Made by a program: the position numbers and the translations under genes. Positions 4,691-12,806 of a DNA stretch of 16,084 bases are shown here, in pieces (positions within the stretch are counted from its first letter, which is position 1; every line of letters starts with the position of its first letter). Origin of the DNA: UBA11164 sp002420085 (GTDB lineage: Bacteria > Pseudomonadota > Gammaproteobacteria > Xanthomonadales > Xanthomonadaceae). The stretch is from positions 1-16,084 of the forward strand of contig DALYLJ010000067.1 in NCBI GenBank assembly GCA_031976395.1. The letters run 5' to 3'. Under the pieces are notes generated by a model. That model was not told the origin of the DNA. It was given only the letters and a program-made list of their open reading frames with translations, and made no database searches.

Positions 4691-7543
4691 ATGGACAGCA
4701 TCCGCATCCGCGGCGCCCGCACCCACAACCTCAAGAACATCGATCTGGAGCTGCCGCGCGATCGCCTGATCGTGGTCACCGGCCTGTCCGGCTCGGGCAA
4801 GTCCTCGCTGGCGTTCGACACCATCTATGCCGAAGGTCAGCGTCGCTATGTCGAATCGCTGTCGGCCTATGCCCGACAGTTCCTGTCGGTGATGGAAAAG
4901 CCCGACATCGACCATATCGAGGGCCTGTCACCGGCGATTGCGATCGAGCAGAAATCGACCTCGCACAACCCGCGCTCGACGGTCGGTACGATCACCGAAA
5001 TCCACGATTATCTGCGCCTGCTGTTCGCCCGGGTCGGTACGCCGCGCTGTCCGGATCACGACTACCCGCTGTCGGCCCAAACCGTCGGTCAGATGGTCGA
5101 TCAGGTGCTGGCGCTCGATCCGGAGCGCCGTTTCATGCTGCTGGCACCGGTGATCCGCGAGCGCAAGGGGGAACATGCCCAGGTGTTCGAGCAGTTGCGG
5201 GCACAGGGCTTCGTTCGCGCTCGGGTCGATGGCGTGGTCCACGACCTCGACCAGCCGCCGACCCTGGCACTGCGCCAGAAGCACACCATCGAGGCGGTGA
5301 TCGACCGCTTTCGCCCGCGCCCGGACATTGCCCAGCGTCTGGCCGAGAGCTTCGAGACCGCACTCCGGCTCGGCGAGGGTCTGGCGATCATCGCCGATCA
5401 CGACGATCCGACCGTAGCCCCCCTGCTGTTCTCCTCGAAGTTCAGTTGCCCGGTCTGCGACTTCTCCCTGCCGGAACTGGAACCGCGCCTGTTTTCCTTC
5501 AATTCGCCGGTCGGCGCCTGTCCTGCCTGTGATGGCCTGGGTGTCAGCGAGTTCTTCGACCCCGACCGGATCGTCGCCCACCCGGAGTCCAGCCTGGCGG
5601 CCGGTGCGATTCGCGGCTGGGATCGGCGCAATCCGTACTACTTCCAGTTGATCGCCTCACTGGCCAAGCACTACGGCTTCGATCCCGAGACGCCCTGGCA
5701 GGCATTGCCCGAAGCCACCCGGAAGGCGGTCCTGTTCGGCTCCGGCGATACCGAGATCGAATTCGCCTACCTCACCGATGTCGGCGGCCGCAATCGACGT
5801 CGGCATCGCTTCGAGGGGATCGTCAACAACCTCGAACGCCGCTACCGCGAGACTGATTCGTCGGCGGTCCGGGAGGAATTGGCCAGGTTCGTGTCGCGCC
5901 GACCCTGCCCGGACTGCGGTGGCGCCCGCCTGAACCGCTCGGCACGCAGTGTCCATGTCGCCGATCGCACCCTTCCGGACATCGCCCGGCTGCCGGTCGA
6001 TGCCGCCATGGCCTTCTTCGAGCAGCTCACCCTGCCCGGCTGGCGCGGCGAGATCGCCGGCCGGATCGTCAAGGAAATTCGCGAGCGACTGCGTTTCCTG
6101 GTCGATGTCGGGCTCGACTACCTGGCCCTCGATCGGCAGGCCGATACCCTGTCCGGCGGAGAGGCGCAGCGCATCCGCCTGGCCAGCCAGATCGGTGCCG
6201 GTCTGGTCGGCGTGATGTACGTGCTGGACGAGCCCTCGATCGGCCTGCATCAGCGCGACAATGCCCGGCTGCTGGCCACGCTCCAGCGTCTGCGCGACCT
6301 CGGCAACACCGTGATCGTGGTCGAGCACGACGAAGACGCCATCCGCGAGGCCGACCACATCGTCGATATCGGCCCGGGTGCCGGTGTTCACGGCGGCGAA
6401 GTGGTCGCCCAGGGCAATCTGGCCGCGATCATCGCCGAACCGCGCTCGCTGACCGGCCAGTACCTGTCCGGCAGCCGTCGGATCGAAGTCCCGGCTCGGC
6501 GCAAGCCGCCCGATCCACAGGCCGTGCTGCGTCTGCGTGGCGCCAGCGGCAATAATCTCGATCAGGTCGATCTGGACATCCCGGCCGGGCTGATGGTCTG
6601 CGTCACCGGGGTCTCCGGTTCGGGCAAATCGACCCTGATCAACGACACTCTTTTCCGACTGGCCGCCCGCGAACTGAACGGTGCCTCGACCCAACCGGCG
6701 CCGTTCCGTGCGGTCGAGAAACTCGATCTGTTCGACAAGGTGGTGGATATCGATCAGAGTCCGATCGGTCGCACCCCACGCTCCAACCCGGCCACCTACA
6801 CCGGCCTGTTCACTCCGCTGCGGGAACTGTTCGCCCAGGTTCCGGAGGCACGTGCGCGCGGCTATGCCCCTGGCCGGTTCAGTTTCAATGTGCGCGGCGG
6901 CCGCTGCGAAGCCTGCCAGGGCGATGGCTTGCTCAAGGTCGAGATGCACTTTCTGCCGGATGTCTATGTGCCCTGCGATGTCTGTCGGGGCAAGCGCTAC
7001 AACCGTGAAACCCTGGAGATCGGCTACAAGGGGTATTCCATCCACGATGTGCTGGAAATGACCGTCGAGGATGCGCTCAAGCTGTTCGAGCCGATCCCGG
7101 CGATCGCCCGCAAGCTGGAAACCCTGACCGATGTCGGCCTCGGCTACATCCGGCTCGGCCAATCGGCGACCACCCTGTCCGGCGGCGAAGCCCAGCGAGT
7201 CAAACTGGCCAAGGAACTGTCACGGCGCGACACCGGCCGGACCCTGTACATCCTCGACGAACCCACCACCGGCCTGCACTTCCACGACATCGAACACCTG
7301 TTGACGATCCTGCATCGCCTGCGCAACGAGGGCAACACCGTGGTGGTGATCGAACACAACCTCGATGTCATCAAGACCGCCGACTGGATCGTCGATCTCG
7401 GACCCGAGGGCGGCCATCGCGGTGGCCGCATCCTGGCGGTCGGCACGCCTGAAGCCATCGCCGGCACTCCGGCGTCACACACCGGGCGCTATCTCGCCCC
7501 CCTGCTCGGCATGACCCAGCCCACACAGCAATCGGCCGCATGA
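4691..7543 (+). CDS. uvrA: Excinuclease ABC subunit A
   Basis: Damage-recognition ATPase of nucleotide excision repair; dimerises, loads UvrB and acts on DNA in the cytoplasm. The product is 950 residues (E. coli 940), with two ABC modules. Module 1: Walker A GLSGSGKSS 31-39, zinc-type CPVC 253-256 paired with CPAC 277-280, CPDC 406-409, signature LSGGEAQR at 487 and Walker B VLDE 511-514. Module 2: Walker A GVSGSGKST 640-648, CEAC 739-742 and CDVC 762-765 (the C-X2-C-X19-C-X2-C zinc finger), signature LSGGEAQR at 829 and ILDE 854-857. I chose ATG 4691 because MDSIRIRGARTHNLKNI is the family N-terminus; an upstream in-frame ATG would add 50 unrelated residues. The Shine-Dalgarno is weak and no SOS box is visible. 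The stop overlaps the next gene by ATGA. Confidence 0.98.
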   Translation: MDSIRIRGARTHNLKNIDLELPRDRLIVVTGLSGSGKSSLAFDTIYAEGQRRYVESLSAYARQFLSVMEKPDIDHIEGLSPAIAIEQKSTSHNPRSTVGTITEIHDYLRLLFARVGTPRCPDHDYPLSAQTVGQMVDQVLALDPERRFMLLAPVIRERKGEHAQVFEQLRAQGFVRARVDGVVHDLDQPPTLALRQKHTIEAVIDRFRPRPDIAQRLAESFETALRLGEGLAIIADHDDPTVAPLLFSSKFSCPVCDFSLPELEPRLFSFNSPVGACPACDGLGVSEFFDPDRIVAHPESSLAAGAIRGWDRRNPYYFQLIASLAKHYGFDPETPWQALPEATRKAVLFGSGDTEIEFAYLTDVGGRNRRRHRFEGIVNNLERRYRETDSSAVREELARFVSRRPCPDCGGARLNRSARSVHVADRTLPDIARLPVDAAMAFFEQLTLPGWRGEIAGRIVKEIRERLRFLVDVGLDYLALDRQADTLSGGEAQRIRLASQIGAGLVGVMYVLDEPSIGLHQRDNARLLATLQRLRDLGNTVIVVEHDEDAIREADHIVDIGPGAGVHGGEVVAQGNLAAIIAEPRSLTGQYLSGSRRIEVPARRKPPDPQAVLRLRGASGNNLDQVDLDIPAGLMVCVTGVSGSGKSTLINDTLFRLAARELNGASTQPAPFRAVEKLDLFDKVVDIDQSPIGRTPRSNPATYTGLFTPLRELFAQVPEARARGYAPGRFSFNVRGGRCEACQGDGLLKVEMHFLPDVYVPCDVCRGKRYNRETLEIGYKGYSIHDVLEMTVEDALKLFEPIPAIARKLETLTDVGLGYIRLGQSATTLSGGEAQRVKLAKELSRRDTGRTLYILDEPTTGLHFHDIEHLLTILHRLRNEGNTVVVIEHNLDVIKTADWIVDLGPEGGHRGGRILAVGTPEAIAGTPASHTGRYLAPLLGMTQPTQQSAA

Positions 7544-8121
7544 GCAAGACCCGCGAAAAGAAAGCCGCCCCGCGCAAGCGCGCCGCTGCTGCCGGCGCCC
7601 GCAGTCAACAGGCCAGCAAGCCACGACCACGCACGCCGGTGTCGGCGCCGGCAGCAGCCGGGATGGCGGCCGATGGCGCACTGATCCGACATCGGATCGA
7701 AGTGCGCTGGCGCGATCTGGACGCCTTCAACCACGTCAACAACGCCAACTTCCTGACCTACATCGAGGAGGCCCGCGTGTCCTGGCTGCGTCGGCTGGCC
7801 ACTGACTGGGATCGAGCGGCGATCGCGCCCTTGCTGGCGGCCGTCCAGATCAACTACCGGCGCCCGATCGAATGGCCGGCCACCGTGTCCGTCAGCCTGA
7901 ATACCGACCGGATCGGCAGCACCAGTCTGACCCTCGGCCACCGGATCGTCGATGCCGATCATCCCGACCGGCTGTACGCCGATGGCCACTCGGTCCTGGT
8001 CTGGATCGACCGTGCTGCCGCCCGTCCGATCCCACTGCCGGAAGACATCCGCCGTGCCTGTGCGGCCGCCACCGAACCAACCGACCCTGGCGAACCGAAA
8101 CGCCCGCGTCGGCGGGGCTGA
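7540..8121 (+). CDS. Hotdog-fold acyl-CoA thioesterase (4HBT/YbgC-like)
   Basis: Predicted to hydrolyse an acyl-CoA thioester; the substrate is unknown. The product is 193 residues. The hotdog core starts around residue 48 with IEVRWRDLDAFNHVNNANFL, where D61 matches the catalytic Asp of the 4-hydroxybenzoyl-CoA thioesterase family and HVNN begins the central helix. Later segments VQINYRRPI and DGHSVLVWID fit the remaining sheet. The first ~45 residues are an unusual Lys/Arg/Ala/Pro-rich extension, and the C-terminus ends in a basic PKRPRRRG tail. ATG 7540 overlaps the uvrA stop (ATGA), implying translational coupling. An internal ATG at 7663 would give a core-only protein of normal size, so the extension depends on the start choice. 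A repair gene coupled to a thioesterase has no obvious functional logic. Confidence 0.85.
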   Translation: MSKTREKKAAPRKRAAAAGARSQQASKPRPRTPVSAPAAAGMAADGALIRHRIEVRWRDLDAFNHVNNANFLTYIEEARVSWLRRLATDWDRAAIAPLLAAVQINYRRPIEWPATVSVSLNTDRIGSTSLTLGHRIVDADHPDRLYADGHSVLVWIDRAAARPIPLPEDIRRACAAATEPTDPGEPKRPRRRG

Positions 8122-8192
8122 TCGGCGCCAGCCACCGCGCACGGGTCGTCGTCCGACCAGGTAGTGGGACCAGGCCATCCGCCGTGATCGAT

Positions 8193-8807
8193 CTACCGGT
8201 CTGGCGCGGCGTGGCCGACGGTGAACAGGGCCGCGAGCAGGATCGAATCCGGCTGATCATCGGCACCCGGCGGGTCGGATCGACCATCGACGGGCGGCCC
8301 CGCTTCGGCCGGTTCCGTTGACGGCAGGCGGCGAAGCTGAAACCGGATTTCGACCGTGTCGCCAGGCCGCAAGAGCCGGCTCGGCCGCATCAGCATGAGG
8401 TGCAGGCCACCCGGTTCGAGTTGGACCGACTGGCCGTCCGGGAGGGCCAGGCCAGTGACCGGACGCATCCGACTGATGCCGTCCTCGACCACGGTCTGGT
8501 GGATTTCGATGCGAGCAAAGGCATCCGACTGCATGCCGACGATCTCGACGGTCTGCCGGCTGGTGTTGTCGAACCGAGCATAGCCGGCGGTCATTGCGAC
8601 ACCGGGTGGAACGGCGCGCAGCCACGCGGACTGCACCAGCACACCGTGTTCGTCGTGGCCGGTCGAGTCCACGATGGCCGTACCGACGCTGGTGCCGGCC
8701 GGACCGAGCAGCAGGATCGCCAGCAGCCCGCGCAGGAACGCCAGGCCGCCCACACCGGTTTGCCGCACGCGCTGCCGCCCGATCGGATGGCTGGCTGCCG
8801 GTTCCAT
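8193..8807 (-). CDS. PCu(A)C-type periplasmic copper chaperone
   Basis: Predicted exported Cu(I)-binding protein of the PCu(A)C/DUF461 family, which delivers copper to the cytochrome oxidase CuA site. The family copper motif H-X10-M-X21-H-X-M is exact: H103, M114, H136, M138 in the 204-residue reading. AWLRAVPPGVAMTAGYA at 61-77 is the typical opening of the domain. A basic N-terminus followed by a hydrophobic stretch (20-45) looks like a signal peptide. Residues 160-204 form an acidic, Pro-rich tail beyond the domain. The start is uncertain: ATG at 8807 gives the most compact signal peptide, an ATG at 8909 is also in frame, and neither has a Shine-Dalgarno. It converges with the thioesterase and is divergent from the DUF4139 gene. 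No Sco, CtaG or oxidase gene is nearby. Confidence 0.85.
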   Translation of the reverse strand: MEPAASHPIGRQRVRQTGVGGLAFLRGLLAILLLGPAGTSVGTAIVDSTGHDEHGVLVQSAWLRAVPPGVAMTAGYARFDNTSRQTVEIVGMQSDAFARIEIHQTVVEDGISRMRPVTGLALPDGQSVQLEPGGLHLMLMRPSRLLRPGDTVEIRFQLRRLPSTEPAEAGPPVDGRSDPPGADDQPDSILLAALFTVGHAAPDR

Positions 8808-8996
8808 TGCCGAGTCTGTTGCCGAGTCGATCGCCGGGTCGCGCGATCGGGTGCCGACGATTGAATGCCACCTGACTCCGCCGACCGATCCCGCAACACC
8901 TTCAGTCATGCCGCTACGTACTCGTGTGCATTCGCCCATGGCGCCTATGATAGGCCACGGGCGGCCCCCGTATCCGCCAGTCACAGGAGCTTCACC

Positions 8997-10481
8997 ATGA
9001 TCCGTCTGCCACGCTTCTCCCTGCTCGCCGCCATCGGCGCCGGCCTGTCCGGTACGGCCTCGGGCACCCGCGATGCCAGTTCGATCGAACCGGCACACCT
9101 CACGGTCTACAGCGGTGGCTACGAGGGCCTGGCCGGACACGGTTCCGGCGGCTTCGCCCTGATCCGGCAGCCCCTCCAGCCGCAGGTCACGGCCGGCGCC
9201 AATGTCGTGCGCTACGACACGCTGCCGCGCACGCTCGATGTCGGCACGGTGGCACTGCAATTACCGTCCGGCCTGCGTCTGAGCGGGCAGCGCTACGAGT
9301 TCGCATCTGCAGGGCGCGCAGCCTTGATCCAGAGTGCGATCGGCCAGACCGTGACGGTCGAGCAGTTCGCTGGCGACTCGGTGTTGCGCGAAACCGGCGT
9401 GCTGCTGGCCGGCGAGGACGGCCTGAGCCTGCGTCTGGCGGATGGTCGGGTTCGACTGTTCGGTCAATACGCCAACATCGAACTCCCCGCGCTGCCGAGC
9501 GGCAGCCAGGCACGCCCGACCCTGGTCTGGCAGATCGACTCCGATCGCGCCGGCCAGCCGTCGCTCACCCTGGACTATGCCACCGGCGGGCTGGCCTGGC
9601 GCGCCGAATATCGGATCGCGCTGACCGGCGAGACCGGCTGTCGGCTGCGTCTGAACGGCACGGCCCTGGTCGTCAATCGCTCGGGAATCGGTTTCCGCGA
9701 TGCCCGGCTGACCTTGGTCGCGGGCGAGCCCAACCAGGTCCGCGAGGAGGTCGGCGGAGCCGAAGGCCGGATGCGCTTCGCCATGGCGGCAGCACCGGCC
9801 ATGGCAGCGGATCAACCGCAGGTGACCGACAGCAGCGAATATCACGCCTATCCGCTGCCGCGTCCGGTCGATCTGCCGGATGGCAGCATCCAGCACCTGC
9901 CCCTGCTGACCGATGCCGGCGAGACACCCTGCCGACGCAGCTACCGGACCGGCAATCGTGATCCGATCCGGGTCGCGGTGCCGATGCTGTATCGCGACAT
10001 CGGCGGCGATGGCCCACTGCCGGTGACCACCCGGATCGATTTCGACAACGATCGCCGCGCTGGGCTCGGCATTCCCCTGCCGGCCGGCCGGGCGCGGGTG
10101 TTCGAGGCCGACGGTGCCCTGCTCGGTGAGGTGCGGCTTGGCCACACCGCACCGGGCACGCCGATCGAACTGGACCTCGGCGAGGTGTTCGATCTGTCCA
10201 GCGAGCGCAGCACGCTCGACTTCCGCATCGATCGCACCGGTCACATCCTGACCGAACGACTGCAATGGACCGTGCGCAACGGCAAGTCGGTGCCGGTGCA
10301 GGTCCGGGTCGAGGATGTTCTGCCGCGTTGGAGCGACTGGGAGATCATCGAATCCGAGCAGGGCTGGGACCGGGTCGATGCCCAGCAGATCGCCTTCGAT
10401 GTCATGGTTCCGGCCGAAGACAAGCGGATTTTCTCGTACACAGTGCGCTATCGTTTACCGCCCGACACCCGCTACCCCTGA
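8997..10481 (+). CDS. Secreted DUF4139-domain protein
   Basis: Function unknown; the family is common in proteobacteria as exported mucoidy-inhibitor-A-like proteins. The product is 494 residues. A short N-terminal hydrophobic segment (about 7-22, LLAAIGAGLSGTASG) suggests a signal peptide. The family core is LVWQIDSDRAGQPSLTLDY then GLAWRAEYRIAL, and a variable middle (~250-330) carries Ala/Met-rich and Pro-rich stretches. The C-terminal part, with RNGKSVPVQVRVEDVLP and DKRIFSYTVRYRL, is the beta-rich end of DUF4139. ATG 8997 has AGGAG nine bases upstream, one of the best ribosome-binding sites in the window. TATGAT at 8946-8951 may be its -10, without a clear -35. It is followed after 12 bp by the enoyl-CoA isomerase-like gene, so the two are likely co-transcribed. 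DUF membership is by recognition, not search. Confidence 0.8.
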   Translation: MIRLPRFSLLAAIGAGLSGTASGTRDASSIEPAHLTVYSGGYEGLAGHGSGGFALIRQPLQPQVTAGANVVRYDTLPRTLDVGTVALQLPSGLRLSGQRYEFASAGRAALIQSAIGQTVTVEQFAGDSVLRETGVLLAGEDGLSLRLADGRVRLFGQYANIELPALPSGSQARPTLVWQIDSDRAGQPSLTLDYATGGLAWRAEYRIALTGETGCRLRLNGTALVVNRSGIGFRDARLTLVAGEPNQVREEVGGAEGRMRFAMAAAPAMAADQPQVTDSSEYHAYPLPRPVDLPDGSIQHLPLLTDAGETPCRRSYRTGNRDPIRVAVPMLYRDIGGDGPLPVTTRIDFDNDRRAGLGIPLPAGRARVFEADGALLGEVRLGHTAPGTPIELDLGEVFDLSSERSTLDFRIDRTGHILTERLQWTVRNGKSVPVQVRVEDVLPRWSDWEIIESEQGWDRVDAQQIAFDVMVPAEDKRIFSYTVRYRLPPDTRYP

Positions 10482-10493
10482 GGTCATACCCAC

Positions 10494-11246
10494 ATGCTCG
10501 GCATCATCGACCACGGCAACATCCGCGAAATCCGACTGGCACGGCCGCCGGTCAATGCGCTCAATCCGGAATTGCTGAGCGCGGTGCGCGATGCGGTCCG
10601 AGCAGCAGCGACCGATGGCGCACACGGCATCGTGCTCAGTGGTGGCCCGAAGGTATTTTCGGCCGGCCTCGATCTGCTCCACCTGATCGGCCTGGAACGC
10701 GAGCCGTTGCGTGACGCCTGGACCGTGTTCTTCGAGGCGGCCCGAGCAATCGCCGACAGCCCGATTCCGGTCGCTGCCGCGATCGGTGGCCACAGCCCGG
10801 CCGGCGGCTGCGTGCTGGCGCTGTGCTGCGACTACCGGGTGATGGCCGATGGTCCGTTCCGGATCGGTCTCAACGAGGTCGAGGTCGGTCTGGTCGTACC
10901 AGAAGGCATCCAGTACCTGATGACCCGGCTGATCGGCACCGCCCGCGCCGAGCGCCTGCTGGTATCGGGTGCGATGATCGAGGCACGGCGGGCACTGGAA
11001 CTCGGTCTGGTGGACGAATTGAGCGACCCCGAAACGGTCGGCGAATGCGCACGCAACTGGCTCGGCGAACTGCTCACCCGCCCGACCGAGGCCATGCTCG
11101 CAACCCGTGCCATCGTCCGCTCCGATCTGTGCGCGGCGCTGGCCGATCCGGACCGGATCCGCCTGGAATGCTTCCTGGATGCCTGGTTCCAACCCCCGAC
11201 CCAGGCCGCACTCCGGGCAGTCGTGGCCCGGCTCAAGGGCGGTTGA
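10494..11246 (+). CDS. Crotonase family, Delta3-Delta2 enoyl-CoA isomerase-like
   Basis: Predicted to move a 3-enoyl-CoA double bond to the 2-position so unsaturated acyl chains can enter beta-oxidation. The product is 250 residues, full length for a crotonase. Oxyanion-hole segments are FSAGLDL (55-61) and HSPAGGCVLALCCDY (100-114). The first of the two glutamates of hydratases (GG-C-E) is replaced by V107, whereas E128 in IGLNEVEVG aligns with the second. That pattern, and the PAGGC plus GLNE wording, resembles mitochondrial ECI1 isomerases rather than hydratases. The start is 12 bp after the DUF4139 stop with GAGGT ahead of it. The 3' end overlaps the convergent PstS/OmpA gene by 14 bp. 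Enzyme type is inferred from residue pattern; a hydrolase or other crotonase activity is possible. Confidence 0.85.
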   Translation: MLGIIDHGNIREIRLARPPVNALNPELLSAVRDAVRAAATDGAHGIVLSGGPKVFSAGLDLLHLIGLEREPLRDAWTVFFEAARAIADSPIPVAAAIGGHSPAGGCVLALCCDYRVMADGPFRIGLNEVEVGLVVPEGIQYLMTRLIGTARAERLLVSGAMIEARRALELGLVDELSDPETVGECARNWLGELLTRPTEAMLATRAIVRSDLCAALADPDRIRLECFLDAWFQPPTQAALRAVVARLKGG

Positions 11247-12651
11247 GCGGCGGCCGCAGCCAGACCTCCACTCGCCGATTGCGCTCACGGCCGAACTCGG
11301 AGTCGTTGGCGGCCACTGGCAGCACACCGCCGAAACCCCGGCTCCGCGCCACCCTCAGGCCGCGCAGTGCGAGTTGATCGGCGATGTAGTCGGCGCGCTC
11401 CTCGCTCAACCGGACCGCCAGATAGGTGCCGATTTCGCCACTGTCGGCAAAGCCGGCCAGCAGAATCTCGCGGCCGGCCCCGGCGCCCTCCAGCATGAAC
11501 TCGCGCAGTCGATCGAGGTCGCGCAGCGCCTTGCCGTCCATGAACCCGGCACCCGAGCCAAACCGAAAATTCAGAGACACCCGCTCGGCACCGGCGACCA
11601 GCTCGCGATAGTCGATCGGGGCATTTTCAGCCAGCGGTGCGCCATGCAGGGCAAGCCGCTGGGACACGAAGCCGGCATCGGCAACGATCGCCTGGCCTTC
11701 ATCGGACAGGGCAAAATCAACGAACTCGCGGGCCAGCGGGGTTGGCTGACTGGGCAGGTACAGGTAGAGCCGGCGCGACAGCGGGTAGTCCTCGACCGAC
11801 ACCTCACGCTCGCTCGGGGCGACCGCTGCGCCACCGTCGGAAACCGCCAGGGCGCGCACCCGGTCGTTGACGCCAACCAGGCCGACGAAGCCGATCGCCA
11901 TCGGATCGGCGGCCACCGCTGCCGCCAGTTCGACCGTGCTTTCGTAGCGGCGGGCCGCTGGCGACAACGATGCCGTGCCGAGCACCATCGAACGAAACGA
12001 ATCCCAGGTGCCGGATCGGTCGTCACGGGCATGCAAGGCGATCCGACCGGGCCGACCGCCCAACTCCGCCCAATCGCGCAGCCGGCCGCTGAACACGGCG
12101 CGCACCTGCGACGTGGCCAACCCACGGAGCGGGTTGCTGGGATGAACGATGATCGCCAGACCGTCGAGTGCCAGGACCACCTCCTGACCGGGCTCATCCA
12201 GGCGTCCGATCACCTCGGCGCCGGCCAGCACTTCCTGAGTCTGCACTGGCCGCGAGGACATGCCGATATCGGCTTGACCCGCCAGCAGACTGGCGAAGGC
12301 GGTGCCCGAGCCATGTGCCTTGACCTCGACCGTGCGGACCGCCGTTCCCGAGCGACCCGAGATCACCCGCTCCTCGAAGACCGGCTCCCGGCGTGTCTGG
12401 TCGCGATAACCGTCGCGCGCCAACCAGGCTTCGACCAGGGCCGGCGCCAGGGTTTCGCCGATGGTGTTGGACCCATGCAGTCGCAGGTCGGCCTGGCTCG
12501 GTGCCGACGGGACCGTTGCCCGCTGGCCGGATGCGTCCGGCGTCAGTACCACCGAAAGCAGCAGGATGGCCAGAACGCGCAGTGCGATCGAGCATCGGGC
12601 GATCAGCGATCGACGTGAACGGATCAGCGATCGGAGACGAGGATGGGCCAT
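11233..12651 (-). CDS. PstS-like substrate-binding protein fused to OmpA domain
   Basis: Predicted exported protein that binds an oxyanion, probably phosphate, and is anchored to peptidoglycan. The product is 472 residues. An Arg-rich N-terminus and a hydrophobic stretch (~22-38, ending near PDASGQ) form a signal peptide. Residues 55-~350 are a PstS-like periplasmic binding domain: LHGSNTIGETL at 58-68, GSGTAF then GQADIGMSSRPV (114-136), DGLAIIVHPSNPL (163-175) and DRSGTWDSF (211-219). Residues ~355-468 are an OmpA C-terminal domain: LLAGFADSGEIG (397-408), LSEERADYI and the closing GRERNRRVEVWL (454-465), which carries the peptidoglycan-binding Asp and Arg. This architecture is a known family. 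No pst transporter genes are adjacent and no Pho box was seen. The Shine-Dalgarno is weak. Confidence 0.88.
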   Translation of the reverse strand: MAHPRLRSLIRSRRSLIARCSIALRVLAILLLSVVLTPDASGQRATVPSAPSQADLRLHGSNTIGETLAPALVEAWLARDGYRDQTRREPVFEERVISGRSGTAVRTVEVKAHGSGTAFASLLAGQADIGMSSRPVQTQEVLAGAEVIGRLDEPGQEVVLALDGLAIIVHPSNPLRGLATSQVRAVFSGRLRDWAELGGRPGRIALHARDDRSGTWDSFRSMVLGTASLSPAARRYESTVELAAAVAADPMAIGFVGLVGVNDRVRALAVSDGGAAVAPSEREVSVEDYPLSRRLYLYLPSQPTPLAREFVDFALSDEGQAIVADAGFVSQRLALHGAPLAENAPIDYRELVAGAERVSLNFRFGSGAGFMDGKALRDLDRLREFMLEGAGAGREILLAGFADSGEIGTYLAVRLSEERADYIADQLALRGLRVARSRGFGGVLPVAANDSEFGRERNRRVEVWLRPPLNRP

Positions 12652-12739
12652 GGGCGTGCCGACTGTCGGGAGGTCAGTCCGGCAGCATAGAGTGACTGCG
12701 TTACTGCGGCTTTACTGGGCCGAACCGCAAGCCGCGCCC

Positions 12740-12755
12740 CCTGCTGGCCAGCAGG
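12740..12755. repeat. 16-bp perfect palindrome between sseA and the PstS/OmpA gene
   Basis: CCTGCTGGCCAGCAGG is fully self-complementary and overlaps a direct repeat of GCTGGCCA. It lies 89 bp upstream of the PstS/OmpA start and 52 bp after the sulfurtransferase stop. It could be a hairpin or an operator for a dimeric regulator. No T-run follows on either strand, so it is not a classical terminator. Confidence 0.55.
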
Positions 12756-12806
12756 CTGGCCACACTGCCAAGCGAGCGGCCGATGATCGACCGGCGGGTG
12801 ACGATC

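Noticed and set aside
5657..7162. 500-codon open frame antisense to uvrA
   Set aside because: uvrA is certain on the other strand; the antisense product has no recognisable domain and reflects GC-rich codon bias.
8122..8192. Terminator between the thioesterase and the PCu(A)C gene
   Set aside because: Only a 5-bp GGTCG/CGACC stem with no T-run was found.
9261..10265. Long open frame antisense to the DUF4139 gene
   Set aside because: No domain, no ribosome-binding site; a shadow of a well-supported gene.
11107..12618. 503-codon plus-strand open frame opposite the PstS/OmpA fusion
   Set aside because: The minus strand encodes clear PstS and OmpA motifs; the plus frame is low-complexity and unlike known proteins.
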